37,162 nt of DNA, from contig KZ627151.1 in the NCBI GenBank assembly GCA_002917775.1, forward strand, positions 1 to 37,162, written 5' to 3'. The translations under genes were made by a program, and so were the position numbers. The notes beneath the pieces were generated by a model that saw only the letters and a program-made list of their open reading frames with translations, was not told the DNA's origin and ran no database searches. This document shows, in pieces, positions 19,915 to 30,403 of this stretch (within the stretch, counting starts at the first letter, position 1; each line of letters begins with the position of its first letter). The stretch is from Glaciozyma antarctica PI12 (Eukaryota > Basidiomycota > Microbotryomycetes > Kriegeriales > Camptobasidiaceae).

Positions 19915-20677
19915 ATGTGGCTAACAGATGCACAGAGTAAGCAGACTCTAACAGAGCTACAGCGTCACCCCAGCTGACCCAGTTTTGCCCCCGCAGAAAT
20001 CGGCGTACGCTCGACCTCCCCCTCCCTCCCACCGAGCTGACGCGCTCAACCACTCCAGGTGGGCCTCACCTCCTTCGGGACCTTCTTCATGCTCCTAGGC
20101 GTCATCATGTTCTTCGACGGCGCGCTATGTGCACTCGGGAACGTACGTCCGTCCACCAGGGATCGAGCGGGAGGAGCGGGAGCTGATGCGCGTTGCGTGG
20201 CCAGATCCTCTTTGTAGCGGGGCTGCCGTTGGTGATAGGACCTCGGAAGACGTTCTACTTCTTTGCGAGGAAGAACAAGCTGCGAGGGAGTGCGTTCTGT
20301 TCTCTTGGTCTTCTGAGGAAGGAGGGAGAGCTGACGCGCGTTGTGCTCGCAGCGTTCTGCTTCCTAGCAGGGATCGTGCTGGTCTTTGTCAAGTATCCTT
20401 TCATAGGAATGATTATCGAGACAGTCGGCTTCCTAAACCTCTTCGGGTTCGTTCCTCTTCCCCCCGAGCTCGAACGAAAGAGCTAACGGCGGCGAACCCC
20501 AGCGACTTCTTCCCCGTCGTGCTCTCCTTCTTGCGGCAGGTCCCAGGGATAGGAACGATCCTGAGTCTCCCCGTCGTGCGCCAAGTACGCCCATCCACTC
20601 TCGTCGCTCTCCATAGCTGACGCCCCTACGCGCAGGTGACAGACCGAATAGCCGGCGTGCGTCAATCCCCCGTATGA
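19915..20677 (+). CDS. GOT1: Got1-family Golgi transport membrane protein, 7 exons
   Basis: Small tetra-spanning membrane protein of the Got1/Sft2 family, which assists ER-to-Golgi COPII traffic and vesicle fusion at the Golgi. The product is 138 residues, the usual Got1 length. It begins MWLTDAQKIGVGLTSFG and has helices GTFFMLLGVIMFFDGALC, ILFVAGLPLVIGP, FCFLAGIVLVFVKYPFIGM and DFFPVVLSFLRQVPGIG, with the charged loop RKTFYFFARKNKLRG. It ends DRIAGVRQSPV. Exons: 19915-19936, 19997-20004, 20059-20142, 20205-20289, 20353-20446, 20503-20584, 20636-20677; together 139 codons. Exon 2 is only 8 nt. An optional further intron at 20657 would give a different C-terminus, but the version with the stop at 20675 matches the family better. 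All introns are typical (GTAAGC/GTACGC/GTGCGT donors, CTGAC branch). Confidence 0.95.
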
Positions 20678-21028
20678 GCTCCTCCCCTCCTTCGTGCGCC
20701 CACGCTGTGCCGCGCAGATCTGCGAGAAAGCGACTTATGCTTATTTGACGCAGGCGTAGGTTTGATACCCAGCGAATGAGGTGGGGAGGTGGTGGAGGAG
20801 CGGGGGGGAGAGGAGGCGGTGTCTAGAGCGGTGCAAGCAGTGGGGTATGTGCGTATGCGTTGGGGAGGGAGGAGGTGTTGCTCCTTGCGAAAGCTAACCC
20901 TGCTCCTGAGCTCTCGTCGCTGTGGTTCCACTCGCGCTGCTCTGAGCTTGACTCTGCTTCCTCGCGCTTTGCAGACTGCGAACCGTGCAACTCTTTCTCT
21001 GGTGTACAAGCCAACTCTACATCTCGAA
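20678..21028. other. Convergent 3' spacer between GOT1 and the F-box pseudogene
   Basis: About 350 bp between the stop of GOT1 (+) and that of the F-box-type gene (-). No convincing ORF. It presumably holds the two 3' UTRs, which would face each other. Confidence 0.5.
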
Positions 21029-23082
21029 CTACAGCAGTCCACTTCTCGCTTCAGTCGTCCTCGTCGTCATCCTCGTCGTCGTCCTCCTCCAACCGTGGGT
21101 TGTCCTGGTCGTCATCCTCGTCCTCGTCCCCTCTTCCTCCTCACCCCCACTGCCCCTCGCGTTCTCGTACTCAACCAAGGGCCTGCACCCGCACCTCCCA
21201 GCAAACAACTCCCTCTCGTACGCCCTCTCCCACTTGTCTGCATACAAAGTAAACAATCTCCTCAGCAACAAGTTCCTGATCATGCTCGTCGTCGCCAGCG
21301 TCCATCCCAGACCGGCGTTGTCGAATTCGCTAGCGAACGTCGCTAGCACGCGCAGGCCGTCGGGCCTATACTCGGCGGCGAGAAGGTGGGTTGGAGGCGA
21401 GGGATGGGGGAAGAGCTCGAGCTCGAGGCGTTTGAGGTGCGAGTTCGCATGGTGAAAGAAAGCGATTCTGTAAATTTTCGAAAGTCAGCGTGAGGTCTTC
21501 GACGGGCGTGGGAGGGGAACGGACGTGATCATGTCGCCTCGGAGATGAAGGTGCGAAATCGAAGGCTGCTTTTCGAGGAGTCGGTCGAAGGAAGACGTGA
21601 AGGCGAGCTCTTCGTTTTAGAGAAAGGTGAATGCCTGCAGCGCGCCAACGAAAAGACTGGCGAAGGAGTCGAGGTCGAGGTTGCCCGAGTGCATTTGGGC
21701 GCCGGCGAGGACGTGGAAGTTGCGGGTGGTTGAGTGGCGTTGGGAGAGGAGAAAAGCGCGAAGAAATACTCACGTTCGGAGGTTGGGACAAGCCGGTGGG
21801 ATGGCGACGAGGAACGAATGTGGGAGGTCACAGCCTCCGGCGAACAAAAGATCTCGGAGTCCGACACCAACGACCCCGGTATCGGGCACCTTCTGCGCGC
21901 GGTGTTAACGAATGATTCACTGCGGCAGAACATACGTACCAGTAACGAATTCATCTTGAAGATCTCGATGATGGAGCTGGTGAGGTCGTCGTCGAGGCCA
22001 AGTCTGGAGAACGCGAGCTCTCGAAGATCGGGGAGGCGAGCGAGGAGGTCCACGAACGCTCCAATCTCCTCCCTCGACGCCGTCAAAGATATCGATCGCA
22101 TCGCAACGAGCTTGGAGACTGCAGGAGGGAACGTAAGCTCTTGACCGCGCAAAGCTACAGCAGGGCTTACAGAGGAGCGAGCTCCACTCTGCGAGACTTG
22201 TCCACGTAGCGACGGAAGCCGACTTCTCATGGCGGCCGAAATACAGCCGCTTTAGATTGGGGAGTGCTCGGACGAGATACTCGATGTTGATGAAGGATTC
22301 AACGAGGCTGAGGTCGAGGGTCTGGACGTGACAGTACAGGTGGTGCCAGCGAGGTTGAAGGAGGTTGTCGTGGATCACCGGGCGATTTTCGAGACGCCTG
22401 AAGAAGTCTTTGATTCTGCTGAAATCGCCAAAGAAAACTGCGTGGTACCACAAGAACGGGAGAGCCTGTCGAGACGTTGGAAACGGGTTTTGGAAGAGCG
22501 AACGACGGCGATACGCACAACACAGTACCAAATGCGGCTAACGAGCATGTACGACTTGATGTGCCGGTTCCTTTGCTTCAGGCTCCTGCCGGAAGAGTCA
22601 GCATTCGGCTTTGAGTCTTCGGTCGGCCTCACGTACCACACCCTCCACCCTTTCAGGTTCAACCCGTTCTTACAATGGAGATCGTCCTCTTCCTCCAGAC
22701 AGGCTTCCTCCAAGATACGTAGCATAGTTCCGGTGGGAAGGCGAGGAAGTTGTCGCTCTGAAACGATGCCGGAGGACAAGTCCGAGCTCGAGGGAGATGG
22801 CGAGCGGCGAGTGGTCGGCGTGATAGGGCGGAGAGCGAGCTCTTGCGGAGCAGCAGCGTTGGAATTTGTATCTGCAGGCGCGTATGATTAGCTAGAGTCC
22901 CTTGAACGCTCCCTGCGAGAAGTGGCGCGAAATGAGTCGGCGTCCTCACGACCTTCCCCGCCTCGCGCCCTCCATCCAGCTCCAGCCCAAGCCACCTCAA
23001 ACTCACCCAGAGGTTCCGTCTGCGTCGACTGATTCACCGCCGGTGGACGCTGCAGCCAGCGAGGGAGTGAAGCGGAAAGCAT
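21029..23082 (-). pseudogene. F-box/LRR-type gene with an internal stop and a damaged splice acceptor
   Basis: F-box-style protein. The N-terminus has LPRLPTGTMLRILEEA then SYMLVSRIWYCVALPFLWYH. LRR-like blocks follow (LYCHVQTLDLSLVESFINIE, LVRALPNLKRLYFG, LARLPDLRELAFSRLGLDDD). Such proteins recruit substrates to SCF ubiquitin ligases. Exons: 23007-23082, 22519-22871, 22171-22465, 21940-22118, 21774-21892, 21525-21719, 21029-21467, with consistent phases. Two faults: the intron 21720-21773 has GTGAGT but ends GCAA where phase demands GCAG, and a TAA at 21617-21619 interrupts otherwise coding sequence. Downstream coding remains (HANSHLKRLELELFP, AEYRPDGLRVLATF). The last 75 bases form an acidic-tail-like repeat in the neighbouring frame, hinting at a further frame slip. 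It is unlike the LRR genes at 18171 and 35848 in its N-terminus. Confidence 0.7.
21055..21130. repeat. Low-complexity (CGT/CCT)n trinucleotide tract
   Basis: Imperfect repeats of CGTCGTCAT / CCTCGTC at the 3' end of the F-box-type gene, interrupted by CCAACCGTGGGTTGTCCTGG. On minus, one frame reads as an acidic Asp/Glu run and the frame in phase with the upstream exon reads as Thr/Arg/Met. Confidence 0.8.
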
Positions 23083-24379
23083 CGGAGGGGTCGAGGATCG
23101 GTCAGGGAGGTCGTTTCGGACGGCGTGAGCTGGGGAGAACAAGCGCTGTCCGGGGAGAGCTAAGGAGCGCCTAGTCTTCTTGGTCGAGCTTCGTGCTTGG
23201 AGGCGACGGTGCGAGCGTGTGGGCGAAGGGGAACCACCGGAGCCCAAGTCTCGGAGCCACCTCCAGCGCTCACCGCGGTCTCCGCCGCAGGTCCCTCCTC
23301 CCTCAGAACGCAGAGAAAATTCAATATCCAAAAGGCTGCTGTGAAGGAAGCGAGCAAGGATTGAACGCAGGAACCGCGAAATAGCAGCAGCGCGCTCCAC
23401 CCTCGACCAGAATGCCTCCTTTCCGCCCGCTCCCAAGGCGCCCGTCGCTCGCTTCGAGTGCTGAGAATCCCGTCATCTTGAGAGCAGGTAAAAGGCGCAG
23501 AGCAGTCTTGTCGGCAAGCGCAGAGATTGGAGTTGTCGGGCGTGGGAGAGACGACCGGAGCTGGCGGGTGCCGGGGAGGTCGAATCACGACGAGCACACA
23601 GAGAGGAAGCCAGGCTGAAGGTTGTTCGGGGGGACTTCTGCGACCGTCTCGTCGGCGGGGATCAGGCCCAGGCGGTCGACAGGCCAAGGAGGCGCCTCAG
23701 CTTCGCCGGCCCGTCTCGTCAGGTCTCTGCACTTGGACGGCGAGTGAGAGATGACGACGTCCGGTAGTCTATAGAGAGCGTACCAGCTTGACACTTGGAA
23801 TCGTGCTCTGCGCACGCGACGGGAGCCAAGCAGCGAGGCGAGAGAGCAGGTGGAGTTGAGGAACGCAGAGTTGCTCTGGGGGCAGGGGGCGCATATCAAG
23901 GCGTTCCGCCCGGGTTGTGGCACCGCTACGAGCTCCCGGAGGACCCGTACTGTATCAGCCTAACGGAGCAGGTTCGGCAGAATTGGAAGGAGGAAGAGAG
24001 GCGTTCGCCGCCGATTCGGCCTTGTCCTCCTCCCAACACTCTCTCCACCTCTCCACCAGCTCGGGGCTGCACCTTCACCTACGCCGATAGCTCCTGGGAC
24101 CCACCCCGCGCCGTTCCACCGCCCACCGTCGGCGACTCGACTCAACTCCGAGCTCAAGACGCCGCCAGGATCCGGCGTTCTCTCTCGAGCGCCCAAAGGG
24201 AGGCGCGGGCCTGCAGCAGGCGGGAGAGAGTCTGTCAAGAAGCTCAACGGTGCTGAGCAAGTGGCGAGGTGAGTCCCTCCTTTCTGGCCGCACACCGACG
24301 CACTCTTCCCCAGCTCCTCTCCTCCTGCGGCTCCCACCCTCGAAAACCAGCTAACCCCGCCATTCCTGCACGCAGTACG
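23083..24379. other. Divergent intergenic region, about 1.3 kb, with a 5'-UTR intron at its right end
   Basis: This region lies between the F-box-type gene (-) and the metallophosphoesterase gene (+). It carries stop-poor frames on plus from about 23795 to 24260, including a protein-like segment LWHRYELPEDPYCISLTEQV, but no ATG in that stretch. It is therefore best read as promoter and 5' leader of the phosphoesterase. No repeat or RNA gene was recognised. Confidence 0.5.
24269..24375 (+). other. Probable 5'-UTR intron of the metallophosphoesterase gene
   Basis: A GTGAGT donor at 24269, an AGCTAAC branch-like motif near 24350 and a CGCAG acceptor at 24375 flank 107 nt that end 4 nt before the ATG at 24380. 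The upstream exon has no ATG in any useful frame, so the intron appears to lie in the leader. Confidence 0.55.
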
Positions 24380-26180
24380 ATGTCACTCTCCATGCGCGAC
24401 TTTGCTGGCGTCGCCGAATCCAAACAGCTTCGCTCGCGAACGCCCACCCCCTCGATCCTCGAATCCTCTGGCGCCTCCTACAAAGCTCTCCGCGACGCGA
24501 CCAAAGCACCTCGCCGACATCGTCGAATCCCCACCAGCACTCTCGCCTCGCGCATACTCGAACGACCGAAACTCGTTGCAGCAATCGTCCTCCTCGTCCT
24601 GAGCGCCTGGACGATCCTCTACCTCCTTCGCGACCTCCTCATGATGGCGCGGTTCAAGCTGCGGGATCGAGCGTACGAGGAGGGCTGGGTGAATGGATGC
24701 GGACTACGGAAACGGCCGTTGCTGTTCGTACGAGGAGAGGGCGAGGTCGCGGTGGTTTGGGAGACGAACTGCGAGCAGGAGTTCGAGCTGGCGTGGGGAG
24801 TGGAGGAGGTCGTTTCGAGGCGCTGGGGACGGAGTCGGAAGACGGTGGAGCGGTGGGAGACGCTCCCAGCTACGCGGACGCAGCTGCCTGACGAGACGAA
24901 CACGCATTTCGTCTACGCTACGATACTATCCTCGCTCGCCGGCAACACGACTTACGCCTACACGATCGCCCTGCACGACTCTCCCTCCACCCGCCTCGCC
25001 TCGCACTCCTTCCCTTTCCACGGTCCCACCGTCTCTCCGACCACAATCCACCTCGCCGCCCTCTCCGACAACCAATTCAATCTCCGCACCTTCCACCGCC
25101 TCCTGCACACTCTCCACACCTTCTCCCTCTCCCTCCCTTCCTCCCCCCTTCCTTCCCTCCTCCTCCACCTAGGCGACAACGTCCAAACTCCCCACTCCCT
25201 CCCCCAATGGCAAACCGACTTCTGGGACCCCCTCACCTCCTTCCTCCCTACCGCATTCGGGCAATCCACTCCGATCCTCCTCGCGAGAGGGAATCACGAC
25301 TGGGATGCGTCGGGCGAGAATACGTACGTCGGCGGCTCGCCTCCTCGGCGCGAATGGCTCGCTGCGAGCGGGCGAGAACCGACGGCCCGACATCGCGGGA
25401 CGTATATGGCGTACTCGCCTCACGCGCGTTGTAGGATCTTAGTCCTTGATTCGAATCTGGGTCTACAGGAGCAGGTGGAGCAGGAGGAGTGGTTGGAGTG
25501 GGAATTAGGGAGGAGGGAGTGGAAGGAAGCGAGTTTGAGGATCGCGATGGTTCACGTCCCGCCGTTCGTCGAGTACTGGGACACAAAAGCGTGGAACGAA
25601 GGCGGAGAGAGCGAATGGTGCGTTTATCGCTTGCTCCATTCACTATCTCGCAGCTAACAACGCCGCACAGGTCCTCCTACATCCGTCGCCGCCTCACCCC
25701 CCTCCTAACCACCCACCACACCACCCTCATCCTCTCCGGCCATTCCCACACCTACTCGCGCGGTTTCCTCCCCCTCTCCCTCACCCCCTCTTACACCTCC
25801 CCCTCCCTGCGCTCCTTCACACTCGCCGCCTCCCTCCGAACGACGGGTGGGAGAAGACGCCTCAAGGAGAGGAAGAGGTCGGGACTGTGTATAGTGTTAT
25901 TGGTGGGGCGGGGGGGACGTTAGATGGGGATAGGGTGGGGGAATGGGGGTTTTGGGAAAAGGAGGAGAGGAGGTTTCATTTCGTTTCGATCTTGATGCGG
26001 TTCGGCGTCGGTGTCGGCACTAGGGAGGAGGCTGCTGGGAGGGGGGAGAAGGAGAGGGTGTATAAGATTGAGAGGGGGAAGTGCGAGGAGGTGGTGAGGG
26101 ATGTGCTGGAGTGGAAAGCGGTGGGGTTGGAGGGGAAGGTGTTTGATCGGTTTAGGATTGAGGTGGAGGGGTGCGGGTGA
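24380..26180 (+). CDS. Membrane-anchored calcineurin-like metallophosphoesterase
   Basis: Type II membrane protein with a luminal or extracellular metallophosphoesterase domain related to purple-acid-phosphatase-like fungal enzymes. A basic N-terminus (APRRHRRIP) precedes a single helix at about residues 65-84 (LVAAIVLLVLSAWTILYLL). Metal-binding motifs follow in order: LHLGDNVQ, LLARGNHDWD, MVHVPPF and LSGHSHTYSR, then YSVIGGAGGTLD, typical of the family's C-terminal part. Exon 1 is 24380-25617; the intron is 25618-25670 (GTGCGT, AGCTAAC, CACAG); exon 2 starts at 25671. The frame at LSGHSHTYSRG does not continue in phase into the GTVYSVIGGAGG part. A 104-nt intron with a weak GTTTCC donor (25763) and CAAG acceptor (25866) would restore phase; otherwise there is a one-base slip. 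The stop is at 26178-26180, or 26237-26239 if a final small intron is spliced. The substrate is unknown. Confidence 0.82.
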
Positions 26181-26530
26181 GTGCGGTTCGTTTTGGGACG
26201 GGTTCGAAAAGGTAGCTGATGGGATGGTGCAGGAGCTGAACTGGAATGAGCGGTTCTCGAGAGTCGAGCGAGTGCGAGGCCTTGAGCTTTGGCTTTGGCT
26301 TCGGCGTCGCGCTGGGGAGAAAGCGAGAGTCGCTCGCTCATCAGGCGCAGCTCGAGCTAGCTGCGAGGTCGCCAACGAGAAGAAGACATGCGTTGAGCAA
26401 CTCCGCGCCGAAGTCGAGCAGGAGTCCAACACGCCGAGGATGCAGTCCCGAGTCCCTCTCCCTCCCCTCGCAGCCGCTCCCACCACCACGCCGTTCCTGC
26501 GAAAACGAAACTGCTTGCACTCCTCCTCCT
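26181..26530. other. Convergent 3' spacer between metallophosphoesterase and profilin
   Basis: 350 bp with a likely 3' intron of the phosphoesterase (donor at 26177, CAG at 26232, CTGAT branch) and the 3' UTRs of both genes. No other gene is supported. Confidence 0.5.
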
Positions 26531-27406
26531 CTAGTACCCAACTCCAATCAAGTAATCCGCCAAGTCCTACTCTCGCATCAGCTCCTCCTCATCGCTCGCT
26601 CAGAATGAACGGTGAACGCACCTCTACAATCTTGGTAGCCTCTCCTGGGAGAGTGGGGTTTGCGTACTCGGCTACGAGGACGGCTTGCTTGGTCTTGACG
26701 ATGATGATGCCGTCGGCCTGCGCGAGGGTGCGGAGAGGTAGTGGGAGGTCAACGGAGGCGAGGCGAGGCGTGGCGCGAATGGGGTTGTCGGGAGTGTGTT
26801 CCAGCGTCGAAGCGGCGTGGCAAGGAGAGCGCGGTGAGAGTCGGCGAAGAGGTGGGGGAGTCGAGTCGAGGAGGGTTGATGGAAGGGAACAGGTCAGCTC
26901 GCTCCAACACCACGCCGGCCTCTCCAGCCCAAGCAGAACCGTTCCACGTACCTGTTTCTTGCCATACAGACTACGATCGTTCGCAGTGAGCGTAAAGAAC
27001 TTGGCTCCAGCCGCTCGGATCCCGTTGGCCTGCGCGCTCATCAGCTCCCCTCCCTCTCCACACCAAGCTCCGCCGCGCGCACCTGAGCCTGGGAAGGATC
27101 CTTGAAAGCCTGCACAATGTTGCTCTGCTCCTCGGTGGAGAGCTGCGCGCGAAGAGGTGCGTCAGCGGGGGGTTCTCAGAGCTCGTGCTCCTGCCCTCCT
27201 GGAGGGGCGGGCGGCGTGGCGCGGAGGGAGGAGCTTACGGTGTAGCCAGATGAGGTAGCCCAGTAGCCCAGATGCTTGCCCGAGGATGGCGGCTTTGGTG
27301 ACCTTGCCCGTGCCGAGCAGGTTCGAGTCGACGTACGTTTGCCAGCTCACTTGGCGTAGAGAGAGACTAGTCAGCGTGGTAGTGCGGACGATGGGATGAG
27401 CTCACT
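26531..27406 (-). CDS. PFY1: Profilin, 6 exons, start codon split by an intron
   Basis: Actin-monomer-binding protein that also binds poly-proline (formins) and phosphoinositides at the cell cortex. It is recognised by SWQTYVDSNLLGTGKVTKAA at the N-terminus, then WATSSGYT, LSTEEQSNIVQAFKDPSQAQ, GAKFFTLTANDRSLYGKKQ and ADGIIIVKTKQAVLVAEYA, and ends DLADYLIGVGY. The expected length is 126 residues. Exons: 27406 (the A of ATG), 27239-27349, 27083-27142, 26952-27029, 26622-26717, 26531-26566. The initiator codon is A|TG, cut by a 56-nt intron (GTGAGC, GCTGACT, CCAAG). Exon 2 is one base too long: SWQ...ILGQ and WATSSGYT are in different frames, separated by 13 nt (27263-27275) where 12 are expected. 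Intron 4 is long (234 nt). The gene diverges from TPI1. Confidence 0.9.
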
Positions 27407-27883
27407 GGTTCGTAAAGGTGGAGTTGGGTGACGGTGAGAGTAAGAGAGGGGAGCCGCCCAGCTCAGGGGAGGAGGTCTCTCTCGGCTGTTCGCTCTCAGT
27501 GTGGCTCAGGATCAGCCTCAAGTGGGGTCTTTCTGCAGCTGGTTATGTTCCAGACTAGTACGGCGTAATTATCAGCTAGATGGGCCAGGAGTAGCTCAGT
27601 TGTAGCGGTGTAGAACTGACCACAGCTAGACTCGTCGAGCTCTCGAGCTCTCGCTCAGCTCTCCTCGCTCATCTGGTTCTGTCCCAGCCTTTGACTGTTG
27701 CTTTTCAGAGCTCGTAATAAAGATCCCTTGAGCCCTCAACAGACTCAGAATGAACCCTACAAGTTGATTAGAGCGTCATCGCGGAGAGAAGATCCCCCCC
27801 CCCAGGCGACTTCGCCCGCTCCTCCACAGCCCTCTCTCCTCCCCTTACCTCCCCTTTACTCCACACCCAAAACCTAACTACAA
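27407..27883. promoter_or_regulatory. Shared divergent promoter region of profilin and TPI
   Basis: 477 bp between the two starts. It contains CT-rich stretches, a run of ten C (27794-27803) and a long pyrimidine tract ending CTACAAATGG at the TPI ATG, typical of highly expressed fungal glycolytic genes. No clear TATA box near either start. A short tRNA-box-A-like string was rejected (see rejected list). Confidence 0.6.

Positions 27884-30403
<2,520 letters not shown>

Noticed and set aside
20657-20760. Alternative last exon for GOT1
   Set aside because: The predicted intron lacks the usual CTGAC branch, and the direct stop after RQSPV fits the family's 138-residue length and C-terminal style.
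27581-27640. tRNA-like string GTAGCTCAGTTG resembling a box A
   Set aside because: No matching anticodon arm, T-arm (GGTTCGAATCC-type box B) or acceptor stem pairing could be found around it.
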